A stretch of DNA of 64,000 bases from Urechis unicinctus (lineage: Eukaryota; Annelida; Polychaeta; Xenopneusta; Urechidae), in assembly GCA_034190875.2 (NCBI GenBank), contig CM067358.1:71272097-71336096 (forward strand). Reading direction: 5' to 3'. Below the pieces are notes generated by a model that saw only the letters and a program-made list of their open reading frames with translations, had not been told where the DNA came from and did not search any database. Both the position numbers and the translations under genes were made by a program. This document shows positions 1-12,540 of the stretch, one piece after another (within the stretch, counting starts at the first letter, position 1; the number at the start of each line of letters is the position of its first letter).

Positions 1-765
1 GTCATGTCGCTAACACCTGACCCTCTGATCTGGAAACAATCGACGGGAAAGAGGACATGGCCTGTGCCCACCCCAAAGTGGTCAAATAGGTTCGTCGCGG
101 ACAGCACCCTAACAAAGCGCCTCCTTCTAAGCGCTCATCAACAGGAGCCAGTTCTGAGTCATCAAGCCACTCTGCAGCCCCAACAGGAATGTCCTTAAAG
201 GATCGAGCTAAGGGTTACATTGACGGCAGGCAGTATGTCAAGGTCTTTAGGATCTTCGGCTGCCAAGGCAGCTCTCCACATTGTAGCTGCCCCGGAGGTT
301 AGAAGTGAGAAGGCACGGGCCAAGTGCCATCTCATCCCTGCGGTCTCCTGTTTCAAAGGAGCGCTAGGCACTCCAAAAGAGGAATGCTTGGCTTGCTATG
401 ATATTGGGTATTAGCTATTACAGCGCAATTCACGGCGCAACAGTTTTATCCAGGCCATGATGAGTGTTGACCTCTGGATGCAAGGCTGTCCCCAGCTTGA
501 ATGTTCTGGGCGTGTGGTAGGGTGTGGATGCAGCACGCAGCTATATCGACCGAATCAGGGCCGGCTATGACGAGAAGGTAATGTCTTGGAGACTTGAGGC
601 AGAGGTGTGTATACTAGTGTGTACTGCTACTGATACCATACTTCTGCCAGTTATTGTCAGCGGACGTGAAGGCGACTTTCGTACGGTCCAGAACCTGCAC
701 CTCCACCAGCTGGATTCAGTGTGTGCTTTGGCAACGTGCAGTTCCAGTCTCATCGGAAGTACCCC
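1..765. other. No recognisable gene; probable repeat-derived DNA
   Basis: Only short open frames (under about 90 codons) on both strands, none with a family motif I recognise. It runs directly into the SINE-like motif and LINE remnant that follow, so it may be the end of another decayed retroelement. Confidence 0.4.
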
Positions 766-850
766 CCTGTGGGTCCGGGGGTAGAATAGGCCCACTGTAT
801 CCTCCTGCATGTCGTAAGAGGCGACTAATAGGGGGCAACCTGTTGGTCGT
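766..850 (+). repeat. SINE-like conserved motif, copy 1
   Basis: A GC-rich core containing GTGGGTCCGGGGGT, AATAGGCCCACTGT, CATGTCGT and AGGCGAC. The same ordered blocks recur at 27350-27425 (minus) and 49665-49745 (plus), while flanking sequences differ. A short conserved core in otherwise unrelated surroundings is typical of a SINE central domain or of a UTR shared by several retroelements. Here it lies just upstream of a LINE ORF1, so it could instead belong to that LINE's 5' region. Confidence 0.45.
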
Positions 851-1203
851 GGGTTGCGACTCGTGTCAGTGGAAGATGGGATCCACTTTGGCCTCGAATT
901 TCAGCTAGACGAGAGGCTGGAATGGCCTGGTCCAGTCAATCGGCTGGTGGTGACATGCCGTGGGATAATTGTTTTCATCATTTCTTGCTCTTTCTATTTC
1001 CTTCTTGTCGTCCGTTTTCATCCACATAGTTTTTCTCTTCTCTTTTCCGTTTATCCTTGGCGACTGCTTACCAGATCAATCGCGTTAATGAGTGAGCAGC
1101 TCACTCAGCTAATTGCCATTAATGTGAGTATTGAACTGATGTATCCCTGTCGTCATGTGTGTTGGTTGAGCCGCGCACCTCTGACGTCCCCTTGTTGGGC
1201 TCC

Positions 1204-2140
1204 ATGGTGGGTGGGGAGCACCAGTGAAGAAATTTATGCTAATATTAGTGCTCGCAAACAAACACTAGATTGTTTCAGTAAAAACAAATAACAAGCCGGA
1301 CGACTCTGACACGGATTCGGATAATGATCTAGTTTCATGGCCTCGATTTTTGGTAATTTCTCCAACATCGGACAAAAAAACACATTACCTCACTTCGTCC
1401 TTTTGCAACAGGTAAAGGAATCAAAGGGTTGGCTGGAGTCCCCAACAATATCAGGAGACTCCCGTCGAGCCACTTCCTTGTTGAAGTGGACCGAACCCAG
1501 CCACGCGAGATGCCTATTAAAACAAAGTTACTTGTTGGCATTCCCATTCATGTCACCCCTCACCGAACCCTAAACACCAAAATAGGAGTCATAAGATGGA
1601 ATGAATTAAACGAATGTGAAACTTTGGAAATAGTTGAGAGTTTAAGGTCCCAAAAAGTTAATGATACAAAAAAGATAACAATTAATCGCAATGGGATTTG
1701 ACAAGCCACGGGGACGGTTATTCTGACCTTTGACAGCACGGAATTGCCCAAAGCTTACAAGGTTGGATGCATGAATGTCGCCTACATCCCGAACCCATTG
1801 CGGTGCTTCAAGTGTCAATGTTACTGCCACAGTAACTCAACCTGCACAAGGACAGCTGCATGCGCAAAGTGTGGACAGCAGGCGCATAAAGAGGAGGACT
1901 GCCAGCAGACCACAAAGTGCATCAACTACTCAAGGGACCACCCAGCATTCTCTCGGTTGTGTCAGATCTATGTGCAGAGATACTATTAACCGGAATGCAT
2001 TTCTGATTGAAGATTCAGTGTCTTCTTTTACCACATCCCTCATAGAAATCGCCACCAAAAATATTCCCAAGTCTTCAACAGATTCTAAAAGGCCATATAA
2101 GCCATGGTTTACAGATGATTGCAGAGAGACTTTGTCCCCC
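1204..2140 (+). pseudogene. Jockey-like LINE remnant: ORF1 (gag-like) joined to an ORF2 fragment
   Basis: Readable in several frames. ORF1 would encode a nucleic-acid-binding, Gag-like protein that packages LINE RNA. Around 1330-1700 there is the conserved HRTLNTKIGVIRW block, and at 1790-1970 a run of Cys/His zinc knuckles (CFKCQCYCH, CAKCGQQAHKEEDC). From about 2000 the reading passes into the segment that in Jockey-type ORF2 lies between endonuclease and reverse transcriptase (YKPWFTDDC). The endonuclease and reverse transcriptase are missing. The possible ORF1 start is the ATG at 1204. Frameshifts and stops make it non-functional. Family recognition is from motif memory; the exact clade is uncertain. 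Confidence 0.65.
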
Positions 2141-2329
2141 GAACATCGTGATAAAGTAGTCCCTCACATGAGGCACTCTCACTATATACAATGGCGGGTT
2201 TGGGACCCCCCCCTCCACCTTCACCACGGGTCTCACTACCATATAATGTTACCATATATATCCCTCGCTACGCAGCTATATTCGCGGTAGCCCTGACCCA
2301 AATACGCGCTCATACAATATCCTCATGGC

Positions 2330-2560
2330 TACACCCTAGGGTGTCCATTCCTTTCGTGTCGATCCACCTTGTAGAATCAAACGGGGATAGGGACACCTTG
2401 TTGATGTGCATGCCATATATCTAATACCTTTCACTGTGTAACATGTGCATGCCGTGCCTGAATTTCTTCTTATCAAACATGGCTTCCATGTATTGCTCGT
2501 GTTAAAGCTGATTTTTCACAACAACCTTCTTCACACCTTTTGCTTTCTTAATCTCTTCCG
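2330..2560 (-). pseudogene. Fragment of Polinton-like PolB, C-terminal end
   Basis: The minus strand encodes KKAKGVKKVVV followed by an FRHGM block and HINKVSLSPFD. The same ordered blocks end the PolB copy at 14003-16015, so this is a third piece of the same polymerase family. It carries at least two stops. Upstream on the same strand, 2560-2710 is open and glutamate-rich but does not resemble polymerase, so the fragment is probably fused to unrelated sequence by a deletion. Confidence 0.6.
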
Positions 2561-2735
2561 AGGGTTTGTCTTCTTTGACCATCCTTTCCCACACTTCATC
2601 GGTCAACAGCTCCGAGACTTCCGGACTCCACGGAGAAACGGCTTTGTCCTTCTGTTCCTCAAGCCACTCTTCCACCTCCTTTTCTTGGTCTCTAGCCTCC
2701 CCCCTTTCTCCGACAATACCTCCCGCTTTGGCATC

Positions 2736-2996
2736 CTAAACTGCTTCTGGTGCTGCTGGGGTGGCGGCTGACGGGCCACAAAACTGCACTGCTGCCATTG
2801 TAGAGGCTGCTGCTGCTGCTGGGTGGCCTAGTGCTGCCCGACAAAGCGCATGGCCACGAGGAAGGTCTTTTGCTGGCAGCTCTGGGCGGAATTCCTTGTG
2901 GACGCTGGACATCCACTGTGCCCAAGTCATTGAGGTCTGCTTGCTGGTGGGTGGGGGGAACGAATCACCTCCTTCTTCCGATAGGGGATTCCACAA
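2736..2996 (-). other. Unrecognised short open frame upstream of the PolB fragment
   Basis: An 86-codon frame from the ATG at 2996, Ala- and Pro-rich at its C-terminal half (a run of five Ala). No family recognised. It overlaps low-complexity GCT/GCC triplets, so it may be fortuitous. Confidence 0.2.
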
Positions 2997-3008
2997 GCAT
3001 CACTTCAC

Positions 3009-4865
<1,857 letters not shown>

Positions 4866-4897
4866 AACCGTCAATTCCGTGGTGTTAATTGACGGTT
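4866..4897. repeat. Perfect 11-bp hairpin near the left edge of the viral element
   Basis: AACCGTCAATT and AATTGACGGTT are exact reverse complements separated by 10 bases. The hairpin lies about 70 bp outside the point where homology between the two ends of the viral element fades. It may be an element terminus, or simply a chance hairpin. Confidence 0.4.
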
Positions 4898-5138
4898 CTG
4901 GTTTATGTCATCGCCATTATTAGAAAAATAAGATGTTATATTTTAGGCCTGAGAGGTTGACTTGCGAAAAATTCCTCTGGTAGTTGAGTAGTATAGAGAC
5001 TGGGGGTACGAGCGCAGTTTCAAAATGGACGCACATGAGCCAGCGAAACGCTGGCACCTCCCCCCCTATACCATACCATATGAGCCAGCCCTTCCAGCCC
5101 CACATGGTCCAGGGCCACTAAAGAGGGCGACACCAATG

Positions 5139-5315
5139 TCAACAATCTACACCAGGTCCCTGTGGAATAAGCTCTTCTAAAGGACTCACACGCTCCAAAA
5201 GGTCCTCATACTTTGATTACAAATCCCTTACCTCAATCTCAAGGTCCTCCTTCTCCTCCCATATATGTTCCACATCTGCCCGCAGATCGGCCTCCACTTG
5301 TTCATCAGTGCTCAT
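5139..5315 (-). pseudogene. 58-codon coiled-coil ORF, left copy (one internal stop)
   Basis: Begins at the ATG at 5315, 24 bases beyond the PolB reading-frame stop, and ends with TGA at 5139. It has exactly the same length as the intact plus-strand copy at 16029-16205 and aligns along its whole length. A single TAA interrupts it where the other copy has GAA, in the middle of the heptad region. The predicted product is very acidic and helical (EEKEDLEIEVRDL). Function is unknown. Conservation of start, stop and position after PolB argues for a real small gene. Confidence 0.55.
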
Positions 5316-5338
5316 TCTATGCCTCAGCCCTCATCTGT

Positions 5339-8300
5339 TCAGCAGATCGACGCGTGCCCATAGGCCAGAGTGTCTACGCCACCTGGAGCTATCCACCACT
5401 TTGAGTCAAAGGGGGAGAGAGACACCTTGTTAACGTGGAGCCCATATATTTTGTGGCAGTCACTCCTGTGCATGTTTTTTTTGGATCTCATCCTGGCTCG
5501 GCATCAAGATCGAGTACATCTTAGGGTATAGACCAACATACTCCCTGATGTGCACGCCAACGCACTCATCCTTCAACTTCCCCAGAACCTTCTTGTTCAC
5601 ACTGCTGTAGAGGCTATGGGAGGGATGAAAGTTGCTGGTGTCAAAGAGATGCCCATCTTCCTTCATGTCAGCATACACGTCAGGCGTGCGTATCTCCATA
5701 AGCAGAGAATCTGTATCTGTGTACAACAAGCCAAGGTTCTTGCCATATCTGGGCTTCATGGTATTGTAATAAAAGTCGTACATCAGGTGCTTGGAGAGGT
5801 CGAGTATACACATACCCACATACATCGGGCGGTTCAGTACCAGGAGAGTCTTGTACATGTACAGAGAGGCTAGGTCATCATCAAACACCTGATGACGTGC
5901 GTAGGCAGGACTTGCGATAAGCCTACACATTCTTTCTTCTTCCGTAGAGCGCACAATCTTGACATTGACCCGCCTGCGGAGGTTCTCCATGGTCTTGCCG
6001 AACACAGAGTTGTTCATAAGTTTATACAGGTCCTTCTCAAAGTCGCTGGTGGCTGCCTTAACAGATCCGTATTCATCCGAATGTAAGGCTCCATCCAGGG
6101 GCTCTGGTCAAAGACAAATGCACGATGAATCTTGGTTAGTCTCATCCCTAAAGACAGATACAGCTTGAGGTTCCTGTAGTGTATCACATACTTCTCCTTA
6201 TTCCACAGGTTTGGCACCAACTTTTCAACCTCGCCCAAGGTGCCACCCAACTCGCCCAGGAGGTTCTTCTGATAGTTCGACAGCCAGTCGTTCTGTACAA
6301 GAAGCCGCTCCGGAGCCAGCGGGTAGTCGTTGTGCTCGTCATGAAGTGCAGTAGGATACTCTAAGTCAACCTCAAGTATGTATCCAGTCTCGGCATCATC
6401 TGGATGGTCCTGTATCTGTAGATCCTCCGGCCGAGCAACCCACTCAATACCCGCGGTAGGCAAAGGCTGACTCATAGCCCACAAATACAAATTGTTAGCA
6501 TCAAGGTACTTGATGTAGCTCGTTGGTTTACCCTGGTCAAAGTCATCCAAGAGCGGGTTATTGGCCTTAGCGTGGCGGCACGACACCATGCTTTTACCAC
6601 CATGTAGACCTTTCTCAATTAACAGGCGCTTGTCATAGTCGGTGAGTAGCTCGAGTTCCACGCCTGTGCTCTTAAGCAAAGCATCCCACAACAAAGCGGG
6701 GCTGATATAGTAGTTAGCAGTATCCAAACCGTACTGCTTAAGACAGGTCTTGCAGAACACCTCAAACACATCAGCCAGGAGCAGTACATCTGTCCGCAGG
6801 TACAGGTCGTGGTAGTCACCCATGTTCTTACACCCGAACACACTCCAGACCTTCTGTGAATGGGCATAGTCTAAAGCAGATATACCCTCCTCAGAGAGCT
6901 TGCTGTAGAACTCCTGGATTGGCTGCAGAGGGGAATCAAACTTATCCCAGCTGTCCATGAACTCATAGGGGAAGACTCCCTTACGCAACAGCAATCTCTG
7001 CTTCATCTTGTCTGGCTCATATTCGGCCGTCACAGCAACGGCACCTGGGTTGTTAGCAGAAACCAACTTATCGAGCGAGGCCAGGAGGAACTGTGCGCTG
7101 TCATACTTCTCCATGTTGTTGGGGATACAATTGATGCTCCCCTCTACTTTGCTTATACCCTGTATCAAGAGATGGGAGTCATAGCCCCGCAGGTTATGGA
7201 ACACCACAGGGATGGGTGTTGTCTTGGGACTCAGCCGAAGTTTCAGATTGCACACGTTATGGACTGGCCCTCTGTTCAATCCTGTTATATGGCAGTGATT
7301 GCGGACAGAGTCACGGCCCATTTTGTTCTTGCACACGTGACAGTGGGTTGCAGCCTTATGTGCCCTTCTATCCACATAGGGACAGGCTTAGACAGAACGG
7401 TTTTGATCTTTTGCTCCTCCTGCTGCAGAGCCTGTAAGAACTTCTCCACAGCATCGCTTCCTCTGTAAACCACAACGAACAACCACATAGCCGTAGCCGC
7501 ATCCTTGGTGTTCCTGCGTTGTCTGCATATTGTTCTTACCAGGATTAAGCGCAGGACCTGGAAGCTTCACTGTAAGCGCCTCAAAGTCAGCATAGATGAC
7601 GTAGGGTGCAGCAAGCTGTTTCTGCCAGTTCTGGAAGGATAATATGTTTTTCCCTTCCTCAGGCATATCCACTCGCAAAGCAGTTTGCCCTATCCCCATG
7701 CACACAGGTTTGTGCGCCAGGAGCAGACCCTGTGTGGTATATCCATGCAGACATAGCTCACAGAAAAACTTGCGCTCTTTATGTCTGATCTGGTCATACA
7801 GCAAGCAGTTCAGGTCTTTGATTTGCGTGTGATGAAACTTGCCGTCCTTCTCAATCAGCATGAGTTTTATGCGAGTACCAGAGTGCTTACTGATGCGGTG
7901 TACAATAGTGGTCTTCCCATCCCAGCCAAAAACGTTCAAGGCTAGGTTAGCATGCTTTTCTATCTTCTCAACATGCGACACCCGTGTAGGATATTCTACA
8001 CCTGCACCATCCAGCAGATCCAAAAGCCACTGAATGTTGTATTTTGATGGTCGCTGTGGGTCCTTGGCAACCGGGTGCAGAGCGGCTACAATAGCCCATA
8101 GAATGCAGAAGTCGTCCCAGTTTTTTACGTTAATGATAGCCTGCTTAGCCGCCAGCGCAGCCGGAAGTCGCAGGTAGGAGCCACCCTTCAACGGTTGGTA
8201 GTTCATCACCCATCCACGCAAATAGTTTTTAACAGCCCACTTAGTCTTCTTGAAGGCAAGACGCACTGTGGGGACTGGGGACTGGCTTGCGGGGACTGGT

Positions 8301-8515
8301 CTGAGTGGGGCAGGGACAGGTCTGCGTGGGGCAGGAATTGGTCTGCGCGGCGCGGGGGTAGGGACCACCTCTTGCAGCTCTAGGGCCTTCAACAGTGCCT
8401 GCTGCTCTTCCAGGGCTGACTTTGAACGGGCATACGGTGGACGCTTCCCAGTCTTTGCCTCCAATTCTTTGCGTACGGCCTTTGCTCTCTCTGCATGAGT
8501 CATTACGTATACCAT
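5339..8515 (-). pseudogene. Protein-primed type B DNA polymerase (PolB), left copy, frameshifted
   Basis: The polymerase copies the viral genome from a protein primer. In order from the ATG at 8515 come a Pro-rich linker (about residues 50-80), the exonuclease I motif YADFEAL, a recombination-endonuclease-VII-like zinc segment (HCHVCKNK ... HCHITG), the exonuclease II motif (HNLRGYDSHL), exonuclease III (YLRTDVLLLAD), polymerase motif A (YLDANNLY), motif B (FGKTMENLRRR) and motif C (YTDTDSL). These are the catalytic Asp/Glu residues expected of an active enzyme. The frame is broken near 7480 (about 23 bp missing relative to the other copy), again near 7380, near 6065 (one base missing), and at about 5476 by a deletion of roughly 95 bp that cuts the C-terminus. 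About 1000 codons originally. Shares strand and spacing with the ATPase and capsid genes. Confidence 0.88.
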
Positions 8516-8647
8516 ATGTTTTCCATTTGTCTAAAAGGGTATTTTGGGTTTTTTTATACACAAAGACAACAACTATACAGCGAGCGGACTTTGACCTTGC
8601 TTACAGCGGCACAGGATTTCTATTTTTATACATTGGGGAATCCCCGT

Positions 8648-8905
8648 TCAGTGGCGCCGGCTGCAGTCTGTTGTGAAGCTATTTTTTTTCTTTTGACGAA
8701 AACGACTGTGATTGACTTTATCAAATCCACAATCCATACACAATCCTACCTTATTAATTTGTATAGCTTTCTGACAACCCGTACAAAGACAATTAACGAC
8801 AGCATGTTTGATTTTATATCTGTGTGAGTTGCAAAACTCTTGCGTACAGGGTCTGTTACAAGGGTCTTCTTTCCGAGTAATATCCACGGGCACTTATACC
8901 ACCAT
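8648..8905 (-). pseudogene. Small Cys-rich (zinc-binding?) ORF beside PolB
   Basis: An 81-codon open frame with nine Cys and several His, including CNRPC, CLCTGC and CMDCGF spacings that resemble a zinc ribbon or double finger. An in-frame ATG lies a few codons upstream at about 8905, but a TAA separates it from the rest, so the start is broken or elsewhere. It lies between PolB and the ATPase on the same strand. I do not recognise the family. A zinc-binding accessory protein of the element is an inference. Confidence 0.4.
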
Positions 8906-9207
8906 TGTTATATCTATAGATCTCTAATGTCTAATTGGTAATACCGGCTGGCGGCAACTGGGTATCAGACGGCACCACAAGCAACTCCTCCATCCAACAA
9001 ATAGTAAAGTACAGGCTCACCAGATTTGTGAGAGAGCTTCCAATCCGGTAAACATTGAGTGACCACACAGGGTCAGTAGCCCGCCGGAGCTGGTCTTGTT
9101 CTGCCTCACCAGTCGAACGCCAACACCACAGGGAGGCTTTTGCTCTTTAACCCCCAGCGGACGCCCTAGTATAAATGCAGAGGGCTTTTTTGCAACTCGT
9201 TTTGCCT
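8906..9207 (-). other. Possible gene fragment between Cys-rich ORF and ATPase
   Basis: One minus-strand frame stays open for about 60 codons (roughly 9110-8928) and reads like globular protein (VWSLNVYRIG, FTICWMEELLV), but it has no start codon and no family signature. It may be the decayed end of the ATPase or of a separate small gene. Confidence 0.25.
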
Positions 9208-9498
9208 TTATAGCATCTTTAGGTTTTTTTCAGTCAACCGGGTCATCTCATTATTTATTGCAGAGACTACAGCCTGCAGCCGTATGGTAGGGCAGAGGAT
9301 TACAATATGCTCGAAGGCACAGAAGAAGGGCCCTTCAAGTAGGTCGAGGATGAATGCAGTTTTCCCACATCCTGTCTGCCCAAAAACAATTGCCGAACAG
9401 GGATCATCTGGAAATGTAAACTCAGTTTTCGGTTTCATCAAAACATTGTTAGTAGACTGCGCTGACGAACCTGCCATCTTTAATGTTAAGCTGTGCAT
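9208..9498 (-). pseudogene. A32/FtsK-like genome-packaging ATPase, internally deleted
   Basis: Starts with ATG at 9498 (or 9477), overlapping the 3' end of the capsid gene. A classic Walker A motif, VFGQTGCGKT, is followed by ILDLL and an HIVILCPT strand, as in the packaging ATPases of Polintons, adintoviruses and large DNA viruses, which pump DNA into the capsid. The frame ends after about 96 residues, against roughly 200-250 in the family. No Walker B segment is visible: the strand after Walker A runs straight into what looks like the C-terminal helix. An internal deletion is the simplest reading, so the product would be inactive. Confidence 0.72.
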
Positions 9499-10734
9499 CC
9501 ATTACAACATGCATATAAACTTTCAATGCGCCGGCCGCCTGTGATTTTTGTGTGATCTGAATCGTGATACCCTCAGACGCATTCTCCACAGCCCTGCCAC
9601 TACCGTGCAGCTGGTCGTCATCACTCGTCCTTAAGTCGAGCCACAGAGCATACTTACTGTTTAGGTACCCTCCTAAGGAAACGACCGACAATGCCAAATC
9701 TTTTGCAATTATTGCTATACTGGGGTCTCGTTTACTCGTTGCTGCAAAGGCCTTCTTCACCTCATCCCATTGCTGGTAGCCACGCATGCCCTGGGCATAG
9801 AGTTGGTTGGGGATGCCCTCAATGGTCACCTCAACTTCTGTTATCTTTGGATTGTAGAAAGACTCTGTCTTCCTGGCGAATGAGGCACCCTGTGGGTCTT
9901 CAAAGAGCAGTAGGCTGCCTTCATGCTGCGAGCCAGCACGTTCAGGTTCAGTGTATCTCTTTTATTGTATACAAGCTTCCTGTGACGAAGAACACGGTCA
10001 TACAGAATCGAGAGCCGACCTGTGCACTGGGTGCGTATCATGCGGGCCAACTCTGTTTGGGTAACCATGTCATACTCCAGCGAGATGCCATCAATTGTGT
10101 AGCTGGCGTCAGTGTCGCCTGTTGCGTGAATCACGGGGTTGTAGTCATTGAACGTGAGCTCGTACTCCAGTCTGGCATCAAGCGCGCTCTGGTAGAATGG
10201 CATGTGGCTCTAGAGGAGTTCAAAGTCAAGCGGAACGTAGAACCTGTTACCATACACATCGGCTATGGCCAGGTCCTCTTTCTCGGCCTCATCCTTGTCT
10301 CCTGTTCCCATTCGTATCTTAGTTGTGTTTCTGTCATCTGATGTGTCAATGCCCTGGTACTAGAGGCCATGTCTCTCCTGTGCAGTCCGCCACAAGTCGT
10401 AGTAACAGTGATACACATCGCTGTCACCAACAGACATGACCTCATTGCAAGAAATCTTGATTGTCATTTTCCTGACCACGGCACGACCTAGATTTTGCAC
10501 AACACTGCGGTTAACATCAGCCAAGGTCAGCATGATTGTAAAGGCCAGCCGTGCTGTCCCTGGAACAATGACGTCGTCTGCGACTAGATTGGGGAAGCGA
10601 ATCAGCAGTTGTTGGTTCTAGTCAATAGTGCTTGGATTGTTTGTAACGACTACAGACTGTCGCACGCCCTTTACCCCGAGCGGTTCGCGTATCCGGCGGT
10701 GTGGGTTTAGTTTGCGTCCATTAGTACTCTTCAT
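9449..10734 (-). pseudogene. Major capsid protein (double jelly-roll type), with three TAG stops and a frameshift
   Basis: One frame runs from the ATG at 10734 for about 277 codons and continues after a frameshift near 9900 to the stop at 9449. The order of beta-rich segments, the ISLEYDMV strand followed by a helix with a conserved Arg, and the adjacent packaging ATPase fit the hexon-like capsid proteins of Polinton-like elements. About 428 codons in total. The first part is interrupted three times, at 10620-10618, 10362-10360 and 10212-10210, each time by TAG. The identification rests on fold-like pattern and context, not on a database match. An alternative is another abundant virion protein. 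Confidence 0.62.
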
Positions 10735-10816
10735 GTTGAATGACTAATTACAATTATATCTTTAACACACAGAGTTTGATAACCCAGCATTTGATGACCC
10801 AGAGGAGCTGGGGGCT
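10735..10816. promoter_or_regulatory. Short divergent intergenic region of the viral element
   Basis: About 80 bp separate the capsid start (minus) from the coiled-coil/membrane gene (plus). An AT-rich stretch (ATTATATCTTTAA) at 10752-10765 could serve either direction. The same stretch ends in ACACAG before an open frame continuous with the plus-strand gene, so a splice acceptor is also possible. Confidence 0.3.
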
Positions 10817-11934
10817 ATGGGAGGGGAGAGGAATGAGACTAACTTTGATGATGAGGAGACTAACCTCTTTGACGAAGCTTTAGATACTTCGAGTACAACT
10901 AGTCCACCATGGGCTATTACTGAAATGCCTGCTGGGTTAATAGAAGATCAGGTGGGTTTCCCAGAAGAAACCAAAGTCTTAATTACGAAGTGGGAGAAGG
11001 CAGTGTCTAAGCATGGGCTGCAGGCCACTCTGGAGTTTAGATCGTCTAAACAAGGTGACCTTTGGGTTAAGTGGGGGCGAGAATGGAAGCTTCTGACAAT
11101 CCTTGTTCGGGCTCTTGGAGTGAACACTGAACTATCCACAAAGGCATCAAAAGCCCTACAAGGTGTTGACCAAGCCGCTGCTAAAGCGGAAGCTGCCCCT
11201 TCAGATACGTTAGAAATGAGCAGCCTTGAAGCCATGACAAAACAAGGTGGTGTGGAAGAAACAAGCTTCATAGAGGGCGTTCATAACGCCATAGAAGACC
11301 TAAGTACACAAACAGACAACGAACTACCCCTCAGAGAGCTTATTGGGCTTGACAAGGCTATGCAGACCGAAGGGAAGCTAAAATGGCAAGCCTGGAGGAG
11401 GATGGGAGGGGTGATAGTCGAGCATGGAGATTCCAAGCAAATGAGCTTGCAGAGCTGCAGGACCTGCGTCGTGTCCGTGTTGAGGCTGCCTCTGTAAACC
11501 GTAAAAGTCTGCGAACCCAAATTAACCGCATCAGGGAAATGATCAACAGACTTCTTGACGTGGACACAACACTAGCTGAGCGTGTACGAACCCTGTTCCG
11601 GGAGCAGGGCATAACAATCGCCTCTATCCTCACAGCGATTGGATTGGCAATCTCGACCCTGGTATTTGCTTTGACGGGCAGAAAGAGCTCTAGTGCAATC
11701 CAGGCACCAACACCGACGCCAGCTGATAAGCCCGGTGTAAAGGAATGGATTAAAATACAGCTGAACTCCTTTGCAAACGTCCTGAAGAGCCTAGCCAGTA
11801 AGGCAGCAGCTGCCCTTCCAGGAATCATTGGCTCAATCGTATCATGGCTGCTTAAGTCAGCTGCAAAGGTGGCTGGTTGGATGGCAGAACATGTATGGGC
11901 CGCAGCTGTGGCTGTGGGGGAGTTATCCTCCTGA
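10817..11934 (+). pseudogene. Conserved coiled-coil plus membrane protein of the element (frameshifted)
   Basis: Two overlapping plus-strand frames, 10817-11497 and 11383-11934, together make one protein of about 370 residues, with a frameshift near 11390. Layout: an acidic N-terminus, a helical region with the LPLRELIGLDKAMQT block, a long charged coiled coil, then LAERVRTLFREQGITIAS leading into a hydrophobic segment (ILTAIGLAISTLVFAL), and a second Ala/Trp-rich amphipathic stretch near the C-terminus. I recall the REQGITIASILTAIG block from many uncharacterised animal proteins near viral PolB genes. Function unknown; a membrane-linked virion or assembly protein is inference. The in-frame codons upstream of ATG 10817 remain open to 10766, so the true start may lie further 5' or be lost. 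Confidence 0.6.
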
Positions 11935-11948
11935 TACTCCGTAACTTA

Positions 11949-12540
11949 CTACGTAGCAAACCAAAGCACAGCTAAACCTATAGCGATTCCGCCTACAATA
12001 AGAGCGGTTTTCTCATCCTCATGCGCCCCACGCAGACCGGTCTCGGCCACAGGGGCCGGCCCTGGAGAGGGGAGTTCCATATCTGTATCTGGCGGCGGCT
12101 CAAAGCTTCCTCTTTCTGGAACCACCGGAACCGAGTTGACATCAGTATTGCTGCCTATCTGCTGCTCCTCAGTCGCGATGGTAATCAGATTGTTGTACCC
12201 AGCAAGTTTCCAATGGCGAGGCTCATATCAGACGGAGCCTTGTACAGGCCCGTTCCAAACACATAATCAACCTTTGAGGAGGCATTCTGGAGGACGTTCT
12301 GATACCGTCGGATGGATAAAGGAATGTCCACGGGGGAGTTGATGGCATGCTCAATGTTGGCCTGAAATTGTTTCTGAGTATCAAATGACGTTCCAACACC
12401 TAGTATCTTTGAGCATGTCTGCGCCTGAGCACTAAGAATGGCCCAGACATAAGTCCGAATGCTGTCATTAATCCGTGTGATACCTGGGGCGGTGAACCCC
12501 GCTGATTTTTCCAGGATGTAAATACTCTAGGCGGTGTTTG
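11949..12540 (-). pseudogene. Minus-strand gene ending in a C-terminal membrane anchor
   Basis: Ends at TAG 11949-11951. The last 20 or so residues are a clean hydrophobic helix (IVGGIAIGLAVLWFAT), preceded by a Pro/Glu-rich linker. Upstream, after a frameshift near 12200, a second frame stays open to about 12540 with globular, helix-forming sequence (RRYQNVLQNA). The gene is easily missed because each open piece is short. Its N-terminus overlaps the end of the next minus-strand gene, as in compact viral genomes. A membrane-anchored virion component is a guess from topology only. Confidence 0.45.
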
